Shown here: one piece after another, positions 12,560 through 22,513 of the stretch
Numbering within the stretch: position 1 is the stretch's first letter
Layout of the letters: every line of letters starts with the position of its first letter
Assembly (NCBI GenBank): GCA_022496185.1
Contig: WTXG01000006.1
Location: 124,001 to 188,000 of the forward strand
Length of the DNA: 64,000 bases
Source of the DNA: Multifurca ochricompacta
Lineage: Eukaryota > Basidiomycota > Agaricomycetes > Russulales > Russulaceae
Direction: 5' to 3'
Position numbers and translations under genes: made by a program
The notes under the pieces: model-generated
What the model was told of the DNA's origin: nothing
What the model saw: the letters and a program-made list of their open reading frames with translations, nothing else
Database searches by the model: none

Positions 12560-15534
12560 TCATACCCGCCTCCTCGAGGCTCTGTCCATTTCCACAAGCA
12601 TGTCTATAACACGATCCCTGGCTTCCTCGAGCTCCGAGCCACCATCGTAGAACACCTCCTCATCTAGGGCGACTCTCAACGCCGCACGCAGCCCGGCATT
12701 GCGACGTGATGGTGATGGCGGAGGCGAAAGCACCACAGGTGCGCCAAAGGAACCGTGTAAAGTGGACGGGAAGAGTCTCCGGTAAAGTACGATCGCGTCA
12801 AGCAGTACGCGTACGCTACGCTCCTCCTCGTCGACATCTGTATAATTGGGGAGCTTGGTTTCTTCGTAACGGACGAAGCCCCCTGTGCAGACGCGCTCGA
12901 GCAGGCCTACTAGCTCCGCCGAGCGCCCACCCATCGAGCGCCCTGCGTCAACAACTGCGCGCCGTTCTTCGTCTTCACAAGAATCCTTCTCACCATCGTA
13001 AACCTCGCTGTCGGGAGACAGCGAATCCGCGCCAAGCACGGCGCGTACAAACGCTCGCCCGGCAAGATGGGAGACACCCTTGCGCACATTGCCCATGGCA
13101 AGCGAGCCTAGCGGAGTGAGGCGGACGTTGTATGTCTTGGTGAGACTAGTTGAAGCCTCTTCGACGGTCATCGCGCCAATGACTGCGCGCTCGAAGGGTC
13201 GCACAACTCGTGCGTGAATGGCCCGTGTCCAAAGCGCTACGGCGCGGGCGCGCCAGACAGGAAAAACCAAGAGGGCGAGTGTTGACAAGTCACTTGGCGA
13301 AGTAGCAAAAGTAGGGGTATGAGAAACCATACCCCAGTACGCCTGGGCGCGGAGACCTAGTGACGTGGTACCTGATTTCAAGTCAGCAATCTCTCCTTTC
13401 ACGATAATCAGGAATGACAAAGACGTACGATCAAACACGGCTAGCTCTGCCAATCTTACCCATGCACGCTGCTCGAGTTGCTTATGCTCAAGTGACTTGG
13501 TCTTGCCTCCACGCTTGGGGATGACAAGACTCATCAAAAGCCCTAGGAAGCCAGGGTACACGCCCAGAGCTGTGCGCAGGAGCGCCGCCTCATTCGGCGT
13601 GCCTAGTTGCGCGGGGTCAAGGACCTTGATAAGTGCAAAGCGTCGGGCAGCATCTGTACGAGGAAAGTCTGAGGACAAGAAAAGAGTTCTGAATCGTGGC
13701 AAGTCCTTGGGAAGGAAGGGAAGTAAAAGAGAACACAGGACAAGGCCAGAAACGACAAGATGGAAGACTTGCAACAATTCGCTCCAACTAAAGGGGGATG
13801 TAGAAGCTGCCGGCGTAACAAGAGCGCCAGAATCTGCCAAAACAACGCCGGAGTGGGTAGGTAGAGGACGAGAGTGTGAGGTAAACGGCGAATTGAAGAA
13901 AGAGAAAAAAGTGAAAACTGCAAGGAGATATTGAGTCGGCTGAGCTGGGGATGATGTGGCTATATCCTGAGTTTGTTGCCGTTGCTTCGTTGCCTCTCCC
14001 TCTGGCGCAGGTTGCACTTTCCGTGGCCGTCCACGCTTCCGTTTCTCAGGCACGATGCCGGAAGTTTGCTCCTCCTTCTTAGATTTCGGATCTTTTGTAA
14101 CTTTCTCTTTCTTTGGCACACCTTTGATGCGCTTCTTAGGAGGCGAGTCATCTTCGCCATCGTCACTCTCGCCATCGTCAGCGCCATCATCGTCAGAGAT
14201 GTCTGAGTAGCCTCGTCGCGTTCTGGTCCACCGAAGCGAGATACCCATTCACGTTCCCACTCACGAAGAAGTGCAGGGCCACCAACGAGACCCGAGATGA
14301 GCGAACGCAAGCCAGCTTGTTCACGTTTAAGACGGTTCTCACGGCGTTTCAAAACGCTGTGCACCATGTAAGTGGAGTAAGCAGATCGAGAAATGATATG
14401 ATCTCACTGTATGTACTCTGCAGCTTTCCCAAGAACGTTGGCCTTGCTGATTTTTCGGGCGGCTTTGACGCCGTCCACGAATCCGCGCTCGTCGACAACA
14501 TCGTTCCATACAAGTTTCTCTCCCTTCTCCTCCAAATCCGCGTCTGGACTTTTTTTTACCTTCTCTTTGTTCTCGAGCACTCGAAGTGCGGGCACCGCAT
14601 CTTTCAGTGACTGGATGCGCGCGTTGAGGTTGGTGCGATATCGTCTTTCAATTGTCGTGTGGCTTGTCTTTGGGCGTCCGATAACGGCCGCTGTCCCGCC
14701 AAGAGCTGCATCTGATGAAGGGATGGGTTCAAGACTTGGAGATTTACGTTTTGAACCAATACTCGTCACATGAGGAGAGGGACGATGAAGGCGGGGAATC
14801 GGAAGTTTTTGTACATCTAAAGTTTGGTCATCGTTAGGTAGTGGAAACCGAAGCGTGGTTGTACGCATACTGGGGAAAGTAAATTGCTCGGCCTGTCCCT
14901 GAACGGGGACGGCTAGTGTAACTCCGGCAGTCTGGCGGACAGATTGTGCGAGCTCATCGACAGGGTCATTCAAAGAAGTGTGAATAGAAAAATGAGATCC
15001 CGGGGTGAGATGAGAGGGTGTGGCCGCAGTAGACTGGACAGAGGTTACAGAACTTGCGGAGGCAGGGTCCAAAATAGGAGAGAGAGATGCCCCGGATGAT
15101 GAAGACAAGGAGGTGATGCTCATACGACGAGGGGCGAGGCCGGGAGGAAATACGACTTGGCGTTGAGACGGAAAGTGTGAGGGTGACAATTCTGTAGTAG
15201 TGAACATCTCTGAATCAAAATGCAGAGCGGTGGGGTCAACCGCAAGGGAAAGATTAAAATCGAGATCCATATTGAGAGGAATGCTGCTCAGATTATTAAA
15301 GTCGAACGAAGAAGGATCGAATTTAAGGTTGGAGGGTTGGAGGGTGAGAGTATCATTGTCCCAAAGGTTGGAAAATTGAGACCAATCTGGAGGGCTATCA
15401 GCTTGCGATGAGCCAGAGTCTGTTGAAGGAGGGGATGTGTCTGTGGATATGATAAGAGAAAAGTTATCAAAAGCCGTAACATCAGTCATTGAAGGTATAT
15501 CGAATTGTTCTTCTGGAGGTGGGTCGGGAACCAT
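12560..15534 (-). CDS. sre1: SREBP-type membrane-bound bHLH transcription factor (Sre1), one frame break
   Basis: Sre1 is an ER-anchored precursor; proteolysis in low sterol or low oxygen releases its bHLH part to activate sterol genes. ATG 15534 starts MVPDPPPEEQFDIPSMTD and an acidic, Ser-rich activation region. The bHLH (about 14660-14400) has TTIERRYRTNLNARIQSLK with the tyrosine typical of SREBPs. KISKANVLGKAAEYI is spliced to HVLKRRENRLKREQ across an intron near 14325-14395. Two hydrophobic segments follow: YLLAVFTFFSFFNSP (about 13930-13890) and LLQVFHLVVSGLVLCSLLL (about 13790-13735). A long C-terminal regulatory domain (DUF2014-like) extends to 12560. After FGGPERDE, at 14210-14213, one base is missing in GAGGCTAC, which breaks the frame before YSDISDDD. 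About 970 residues are expected. Confidence 0.88.
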
Positions 15535-15545
15535 TCTTTTAACAA

Positions 15546-15572
15546 GGTGGTGGTGGTGGTGGTGGTGGTGGT
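15546..15572. repeat. (TGG)9 trinucleotide repeat in the SRE1 5' leader
   Basis: Nine copies of GGT/TGG on the plus strand (CCA on the transcript strand) lie 12-38 bp upstream of the SRE1 ATG, next to a TGGAT pentamer repeat at 15590-15610. Confidence 0.9.
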
Positions 15573-15665
15573 TTAGTGTGAGTGTGAAATCCAATCCAAT
15601 CCAATCCACTGTCCATGTCCATCACACCACACCACCACAACCAGTCCCAGTCGTACCACTTTCAT

Positions 15666-15673
15666 TCACGTGA
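15666..15673. promoter_or_regulatory. TCACGTGA E-box upstream of SRE1, candidate SREBP site
   Basis: The palindrome TCACGTGA sits 132 bp upstream of the SRE1 ATG, within ATCACGTGA on the minus strand. SREBPs bind this class of E-box as well as sterol regulatory elements, and fungal Sre1 proteins are known to induce their own genes. Use of this site is an inference. Confidence 0.45.
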
Positions 15674-15766
15674 TCAATCAGGCAGTACAGTTATATTAAT
15701 ATCTCATCTCATCACTTACTTGCTTGCTTGCATGGATGCATGACGATGATGGCTAATGGTAATTAA

Positions 15767-15812
15767 CTATGAGTATGAGTATGAATATGAATATGAATAT
15801 GAGTATAAATAT
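15767..15812. repeat. (ATGAGT/ATGAAT)n hexamer repeat in the SRE1-PARP-finger divergent spacer
   Basis: Seven or so imperfect copies of the hexamer ATGA(G/A)T lie in the 464-bp divergent spacer between SRE1 and the PARP-finger gene. Confidence 0.8.
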
Positions 15813-15998
15813 GTTTTGAAAAGAAAGGTGAAAATTCGGTTGTCATTGTTCAAAGATTTTCAAAGATCACCATTTCTGGGCTTTGCGCACAAACCATACA
15901 GCGGACTTTAAAGGCGTCCTCGCATCGCATTATATAGCCTGTCGCGTCACCCATCCCCTCCCCTTTTCCTGTCTCTCACTCCCTCTCACCCTCAGGAA

Positions 15999-17379
15999 AT
16001 GTCTGACATTGAAGAGAAAAAATCTGGATATCGTCTCGAATACGCCAAAAATAATCGGGCAAAGTGCAAGGGTATGTTGGCTCGAATCATCAATTAATTA
16101 TTAATGTTACTCAATGTCCTTTCTCAACATTCTACGCGTTTTATTACCCATCAGGACCGAAACCTTGTACTGGTTAGTCTTTGTTTCACTCCCAACACCC
16201 TACCTTTACAATCACACCTCAACGTGATCTTCTAGGAACTGTACTCGACAAGGGTACCTTGAAACTCGGCTCTGTTGTTGATTTTAGGGGCCACACTTCG
16301 TTGTACGTTAAACACCCAAAGTTCATTCACATCCACCCATGTTGACTGTTCTCAATGGCAACTTCTATTTCGAATCTATGCGTCTTTCTTTTGGCAACAC
16401 TGTCTAATAGGGCTTGGCGTCACTGGGGTTGCACAACATCGGCTATCATAAACAATATGAAGAAATCCTTCTCCGATGCAGATGAGCTCGACGGGTTCGA
16501 TGAACTTCAGCCCGTAGATCAAGAGAAAGTTCGCAAGGCCTGGGAAGACGGCCATGTTGCGGATGAGATGTCCCTGAAACGGCGCGCAAGGCTGAAGGCG
16601 GTGATGATCCCAAGGACGAGGCAAAATCGAAGAAACGTGCCCCGCCAAAGAAAGATGATGAAGACGAAGTGACCAAACCTAAGAAGGCACGTACGTCCAA
16701 AAAGGCAAGTTGTTATTCTCCCTGGTTCCTGTCGCCTTGCTGACACAGGGCCACTTGTTGTTCATAGAAGTCCGATGGAGGTGACGCAGCGGACAATTCC
16801 GGAGAAAAAGAAAAGCTTAAGAAAGTGCCCGCAGAAAAGTCTCGCTCCAAGGTAATCATTCTTTTCGGATGAATCTATGCGAAAGAGTGCTGATACTAGT
16901 GTCTCTAGAAGGCCAAAGGTGGCGATCAGATGAACGGGGCCGGGGAGGATGACGAAGAAAAACCAAAGAAAAAAGCCCCACCATCAAAAAAAGCTCCCGT
17001 TGTTGAAAAGAAAGTTGCTGAGAAGAAAGCTCCTGCGAAGAAACGAGCCTCCGCAAAGGTGTTATTTTCTGTTTTAATAAAAGAGATCGAAACTTATCAC
17101 TGTCTTACGTATCTAGCAGGAAGCGGAGGAGTCTGGCGAGGACTTCGCTGAGGAAATTGACGATATACTTGTTGAGGAAGATGAACTGTCAGAGGCTGAA
17201 AATAAAAAGCGAAAGGTGCGCCTGCCTCCAACAAAACCGTCACGATGCCCTTCTCATGACGCATCGGCGACTAGCGTCCTGCGCCAAAAGCCTCCACCAC
17301 TAAACATGTGTCCAAGAAAGCGAAACCGGTATCTGGTCGTACCAAGAAGACTAAGCCGACTGAGGGCGAGGAGGACTGA
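15999..17379 (+). CDS. PARP-type zinc-finger protein, one frame break
   Basis: The N terminus is a single PARP-type zinc finger: YRLEYAKNNRAKCKG, PKPCTG, LDKGTLKLGSVVDFRGH, AWRHWGCTTSAIINNMK and a helix SFSDADELDGFDELQ. In PARP1 and DNA ligase III this fold recognises DNA breaks; no PARP catalytic domain follows here. The rest is Lys/Glu-rich and repetitive (APPKKDDEDEV, KVAEKKAPAKKRAS, KHVSKKAKPVSGRTKK) and resembles a DNA- or nucleosome-binding tail. It is encoded by small exons to the TGA at 17379. One intron, with donor AAG|GCAAGT at about 16704, is of the GC-AG class; the nearby GT option breaks the frame. At 16562-16569 one base is missing in GATGAGATGTCC, between HVADE and VPETARKAEGG. 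Confidence 0.78.
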
Positions 17380-17723
17380 GCTCTATCTCCTTGGTGTCAG
17401 CTTTATGTTGCATTTCCTGCACTCACCTGCTATTGTTCTCTTTCGCTCTTGATCTTCGTGTGCTATCCCTTTCTTATCTACATGTTGTCATGTATTATGA
17501 TTGATAATACCATATGCGTGGACGTGGATATTGTATTGTCTCCCGAAAGCTTGGTTTTGATGTGACCTCGGGCGCCACTGTTTCCCGTAAGCACACACGT
17601 ATCTATTTTGTTATCACTACCATCAGCTACATGTACAATATTGAGAAAGTTAAGCGATACACGTGGTGTACAACCAAGTAATACAACGATTTACGCCGAC
17701 CGACAAACACTGCGAAGACAAGT
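17380..17723. other. Convergent 3' spacer
   Basis: This is the 3' flanking sequence of the PARP-finger gene and of the CBM19 gene, which converge here. I see no gene. Confidence 0.5.
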
Positions 17724-18697
17724 TCAATATGGGTATTCTTTGTTGCCGGGGTCGGGGTCACTCTCAGGGAAGGTGTAGGAGCTAGCGTAGACAGTAGGAT
17801 CGGTCGAGGGGTGAGCTGAATAACGGGAGGCGCTCCGCCTGCATTGCTGCCTTGGTTGTTACTACTGCTGGTGTCCGCGCCGGGGGTGGCGGATATGGGT
17901 ACCTTTAAGCTATTAAAGGAGAGAGATGAGAATAGTGAGAGGCTTGTTGGGGGGAGAGTGTTGTAGTGGTGGGGGGAAGGATTGTCACGGGGACTGTAAC
18001 AATAACAGTGGTTGTGGTAACAGTGGGGGCAGGAGAGAACGACTTTGCATCATCTCCACAATCCGAATTGCCTCCATCATTGCCTCCTTGGGTGATATTT
18101 TTTCCGTTGTCCGGTACGAGTGACCCATCGTCGCCATTACTGTCTGTGCGGCCGCTGCCATTTTGAGGGGACGAGTTGTTAACGATGGGGAAGGGAACAG
18201 TGGTGTTGACTAAGGACATGGAAATGCCCCCTTGGGCCCCGGTAGCAGCGATGATCGAGGCAGCGTTATTTGGGCTTGTGCATGCAACAAACTATTCATA
18301 CGAAACTTGAGGGAAAGCAGGAGTGGGACGAGGGTGGACATACTGTGCCATTTGTTCGAATTTGAGGAAGCGCAAAGCATAATTTGCTTGACGGACATGT
18401 CTGAACCCGCCACGCATAATTGAGACAGGCTGCGAAGGCACTCTTGACACAAGCGGTCTCGCCGGCTGTCGGCTCCCGCAATCAGTATCGTGAGCGAAAG
18501 AACTAGAGACTACAAATATGCGTACAATTGCAAGAATCGCTTATCATCAGGCTCTGGAACTGAGAGTTGAGAATCTGTGCTTGCTGACCATTCAAAAGAA
18601 GGGTAGCATTATCAAGAACGACAGGACCGGCAGAGGCGAAAGAAGCTGAGATAATTGCAGAAAGCGTAAAGGTAAAGATAAATTTGAAAAGTATCAT
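17724..18697 (-). CDS. Secreted protein with CBM19 (chitin-binding) domain and Thr/Ser-rich tail
   Basis: ATG 18697 gives a signal peptide (MILFKFIFTFTLSAIISASF, cleavage likely after the ASA that follows). A cysteine-rich module then reads SGETACVKSAFAACLNYAW, VQTCPSSKLCFALPQIR, NGTFVACTS and NNAASIIAATGAQGGIS. The order GETAC, FAxC, CP..LC, FALP and IAATGA matches carbohydrate-binding module family 19, found in fungal chitinases. The tail is Thr/Ser/Asn-rich with TTTTVIVTVPVTIL and may be O-glycosylated. The acceptor GACAG before CCGGCGAG fits best. The C terminus is uncertain: the clear frame stops at 17905, but other frames continue to a natural-looking end at 17724 (YTFPESDPDPGNKEYPY), so one or two further base losses or an unseen intron are possible. 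No glycosidase domain is attached. Confidence 0.72.
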
Positions 18698-18993
18698 TAG
18701 CAAGTTGATGTAAGATCCGAGGAAGGTCGACGACCAGGTCGTTTAGATAGTTTGAAGCTCCAGGCTCAAGAGGGGCGCAGAGAAGAAAATAGGGTAGCAT
18801 GCCAGTATCATCTCGTTCTTTATAATGGGTGGACAACAATGGGAGAGAGAGAGGAATAAAAGAAGAACGAACAATTGGAGATTAAGATAATCGTGGGAAA
18901 CATATAAGGAAATAGCCGAGCCGAACTTCAAGTGAAGTGAAGTGAATTGAAGTACTGAGTGGTCGTCGTTGTCAATAACATCTAACAAGCAGC

Positions 18994-19676
18994 ATGGTCA
19001 GTCGGTTTCAATCCTCAAAATCAACTCCTCATATTTTTGTGGATTATTCTATGTGTCTTATATTTCGTGGGGAGTTGAGATGTGAGATGGATGGCTCATG
19101 CTACTTTTGGATGCATCTTCACTTTTTTACTACCAAGCGACCAGGCAGCGTGCGGATACTGACTACTCACTCTGTAGACTAAGAAAAGACGAAATGGTGG
19201 TCGTAACAAGAAGGGTCGTGGCACGTCACGTTCCTCCGTTGCTCGAACTGCTCGCGCGCAGTCCCTAAAGATAAGGCTATCAAACGCTTCACTGTGAGGA
19301 ACATGGTCGAGAGCGCTGCAGTGCGAGATATCAGCGAGGCATCCGTTTACCCCGGTGCGTTGCCTTTTTCTTTGATTGCAACCCATTAACCAATTAACAT
19401 CTGGACGTGCTGCAGAGTACGTTATTCCGAAACTTTACATCAAAATTGCGTATTGCGTGTCGTGTGCTATCCACTCACACGGTAAGCTGGTTACCATCTT
19501 CTATTGTTGTCTGGTCCTAAAACCTGTTCAGTTGTCCGTGTTCGTTCACGTGAAGGTCGCCGCAACCGTGCACCCCCCCCCGCGTTCGATGGAAGGACGG
19601 CAAGAAGGTTAATCCTGCCGTCGCTGCAGCGGAAGACGCCAAAGCGGCGGCGGGTGGGGCCAGGGGAGGAACATAA
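18994..19676 (+). CDS. rps26: 40S ribosomal protein eS26 (RPS26), two frame breaks
   Basis: eS26 lies at the mRNA exit channel of the small subunit. The first coding exon is only the ATG (18994-18996), followed by donor GTCAGT and acceptor TGTAG at 19177. The next exon reads [32 protein letters not shown] and [20 protein letters not shown]. Later exons give [20 protein letters not shown] and [14 protein letters not shown], then [15 protein letters not shown] to TAA 19676. Two single-base losses break the frame: GGCACGTC for expected GGCCACGTC at about 19222, and a C9 run for C10 at 19573-19581 in the PPPR codons. On either side the protein matches the family almost residue by residue. An essential ribosomal gene with two disabling lesions is best explained by sequence error. 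Confidence 0.93.
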
Positions 19677-20182
19677 GGCGTCTTGATCGTTATTTGTGTT
19701 GTATTAGTGATTAGTGATCATACACCCCTCCCAGTCCTTACTTCCTTCGATCTCCAATCTCACCACCCTGCTCAATGCAGATGTGTTATTATGGTACGCA
19801 TATGTATGTACAAGATGTCTCTTGCACTACTATCTAGAAGACCATCATCATGCCAACTATGGCACAGTAGTGTTGCTAGCGAATGTGAAGAACATACTCT
19901 ATGCCACTTTCAAATGTCCCCACCCGGTGAAGGAAAGACACGGTAGGAGTGATAAGGGTGATGGCATTGTCAACAAAGAAAAGGGGAAAAACAAAAACAA
20001 AAGTTGCCTACCTCAATGATTTCGGGTGATGCCGGCTTAATAAACCTTATAATCATCAATTATATAATATAGACTAAATCTATATAGTTACATGTATTAC
20101 GTAATATATTCATTTCTGCTGCTCGTTCATTCGCGTCTCTCTCAGCCTCAGCCAGCCACGAGCTCTAATCTTCTCTCTTTCT
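19677..20182. other. Intergenic spacer between eS26 and the KH-domain gene
   Basis: AT-rich DNA (especially 20030-20110) without a coding signal. It includes the presumed promoter of the KH-domain gene. Confidence 0.5.
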
Positions 20183-21736
20183 ATGTCCTCCAAACGAAAA
20201 TGGGACCAAGCTGCACCAGAAGACTTACCGGATGACCCTGAATCCCCTGCGAAGGTGGCAAAAGTGGATGAAAGCAAGAGTGCCTCTACCGCAGCCGCAG
20301 CCGCTGCGGCCATTGCAGCTAAAATCGCTGCTCAGTACAGTGGCACCGCAACCGGGGCTGGGAATGGGTTACTCGGCCCTAAGGACATACATGACGGAGA
20401 ATTCACCCAAGACATTGACATCAATGATGTGAGAAATCGGTATATGTTGACCAAGGGCTCCACCCAACAGCAGGTACGCTCACCTCCTTTCTCCAGAATA
20501 CATCCCAGAAATATTCACCGTAATACTCTCCTAGATACATGAAGAAACTGGTGCCTCTGTTAGCACAAAAGGTGTATGGTACCCAGACCGTTCAAAAGCT
20601 ACGGAGAAAGACCCCCCATTGTATCTCCACATATCCGCGAACACGAATGAAATGTTGCAGATGGCCATCGACAAGGTCAATGATCTCATCGCGGTCGACA
20701 TGGGCTCTCTCGTTGAAGATAAGGGAAGGCGCGAGAAGGTGCTTTTCTTTACATGCGACCCGTCACTGTGCCAGCTCACACACTCATAGCGTAAATGGCC
20801 TGAAGAAAAAATCTTCATCGGCCTGGAGTCCATTCGTAATTTCAATGTCCGCGCCAAAGTTGTTGGCCCTACTGTGCGTCTTCTGTATATTAAAGCGATT
20901 GTCTCCCAGAACTCGTCTCTAGGGCATGTTCGTCAAATATATTCAGCAGGAAACTGGGACTCGGGTACAGATCAAAGGTCAAGGATCAGGATTTGTAGAT
21001 CAGGAAACAGGGAAGGAATCCGAAGAGCCCATGCACATTCACATAACGTACGTTTTACGTCGACGTTGAATCTGTTCTGACTTCTCCCTTAGTGGGCCCG
21101 AAGACGGTCAAGTCGCCCGTGCGAAGGTGTTGACTGATGACTTGCTAGAGGTCGTCCGAGGAGAGTACGCAAAAGTTAAGGCTATAATGCATCAACAACA
21201 GATGGAGCTTCATCAAGCTCAAATGCAATACGCTTCTTATGGTATGATGCCTGTAGGTTATCTTCCATCGAAAACCATTCCCTACCGTGTTTCGTGTTAT
21301 CAAAATTTGACCAATCCGCCGTTTTAGGGTTACGCACCGCCTCCCCCATCGGCGGCGGCGCCGCCACCACCACCACCTGGCGAACAACCACCACCACCGC
21401 CTTCCGATGGGGGCCCAGCCGGCACAAGCTCATCTCCTGCGGCACCAGCGCCCACTGATTTGGATGCCTACAGTGCATATTGGTGGGTGGTTCGTTACAC
21501 TCGAAACCCAGGACACCTCCATTGACTTTTCACACAGGGCCGCCTATGGCTATGATGTTAACTCTCCCGAGTTCAAAGAATGGCAGGCAAGTCAGATGGC
21601 ACAATACAACCAATATTATGCATCTCAGGGCTACACGGCACCTGGCTCTGATACTACCACTGCTCCGGGTGCTGGTGGGGCAGCTCCTGCTCCACCTCCC
21701 AATGAGCCAGCACCAGCGCCTCCGCCTCCTGCCTAA
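20183..21736 (+). CDS. KH-domain RNA-binding protein, KHDC4/BLOM7-like
   Basis: KHDC4 proteins bind RNA through divergent KH domains and act in pre-mRNA splicing. ATG 20183 starts MSSKRKWDQAAPEDLPDDPE, followed by an alanine run and the segment DIDINDVRNRYMLTKGSTQQ. Spliced exons give IHEETGASVSTKGVWYPD, RKWPEEKIFIGLESIRNFN and VRAKVVGP, then GMFVKYIQQETGTRVQIKG with the KH GxxG-like loop and GSGFVDQETGKESEEPMHIH. LLEVVRGEYAKVKAIMHQQ precedes a C-terminal proline/tyrosine-rich tail (APPPPPPGEQPPPPP, YASQGYTAPG). Every donor and acceptor tested (for example AAG|GTGC to CATAG|CGTAAATGG) keeps frame, so the gene appears intact. The stop is at 21736. Confidence 0.86.
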
Positions 21737-21843
21737 TCACTGCAGTACTTCACATGCTCAGATCTGTACATGTGCCTTACGATCATTGGGCGTATTAATA
21801 TATATGGTTTTGGTTGCTGATGGCGTCGGAATAATCGGTCAGC

Positions 21844-21875
21844 AGGTCAGGTACCCCAAGCGGGGTACCTGACCT
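21844..21875. repeat. Perfect 14-bp inverted repeat with 4-nt loop
   Basis: AGGTCAGGTACCCC (21844-21857) and its exact complement (21862-21875) flank the loop AAGC. It lies about 110 bp 3' of the KH-domain gene and 25 bp before the M ITE-like element. It could be an RNA hairpin in the 3' UTR or a remnant of a mobile element. Confidence 0.8.
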
Positions 21876-21899
21876 GTGTTTGCGACGACCAGTGTTGGT

Positions 21900-22438
21900 T
21901 AAGGCAAAGCATAACACGGGTCACACCACGGGTAATTTTACATACACCGCACCCGTAACCCGTCACACCGTACCCGTTAAGACACCGTATTCGCGGGTAT
22001 GGTTAAAACCCGCGGGTTTTGTTGGCACACTGTGGGTGTACCAGAAACAACGAGATAGAAACTGCAGATATCATACTACAGAGTCAGGGGTGAGGGTGAG
22101 TGGAGGGAGAATAAGTGATTTAGGCATGAGGTGAGAGATGAGGTTGAAGTAAGTAGTAGCTTGATCTTATCTCCACAGGATCTCAAGGGACTAACTAGCA
22201 TGGATACCTGACACACTGCAGGTGGCATCACAGTTCCCATGCCCATGGAGTCATGTCGCAGTCCAAAGGAGTTCACAAAAGATCAACCCAGAGCAGAAAA
22301 GTCATCTTATCTTATCATCATGTTGAGATGTAAGGAAATACCCCGCGCCAAATAAATTCACACCGTACCTGTTCCCTGTACCCCGTGAAACCCGTATACC
22401 ACATACCGCGGGTTTACCCGCACCTGTGTTATGCCTTA
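21900..22438. mobile_element. hAT-like non-autonomous element (MITE), 539 bp
   Basis: The ends are inverted: TAAGGCAAAGCATAACACGGGT on the left against TAAGGCATAACACAGGT read from the right, so one arm has a 5-nt insertion and one substitution. The element is flanked by a near-perfect 8-bp direct duplication, GTGTTGGT (21892-21899) and GTATTGGT (22439-22446), the length typical of hAT elements. Subterminal regions are packed with ACGGGT/ACCCGT motifs on both sides, as transposase-binding repeats often are. No transposase is encoded. The flank is the intergenic spacer between the KH-domain and dehydrogenase genes. Confidence 0.62.
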
Positions 22439-22513
22439 GTATTGGTAAGTAAGTGTCGAGAACCACATACGCTGATTGACACGACGATTGGCCTGTCGTC
22501 CATTAAATCACGA

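Noticed and set aside
13365..13934. A 189-residue antisense frame within SRE1
   Set aside because: It is antisense to the conserved SRE1 membrane and C-terminal region and has no recognisable motif.
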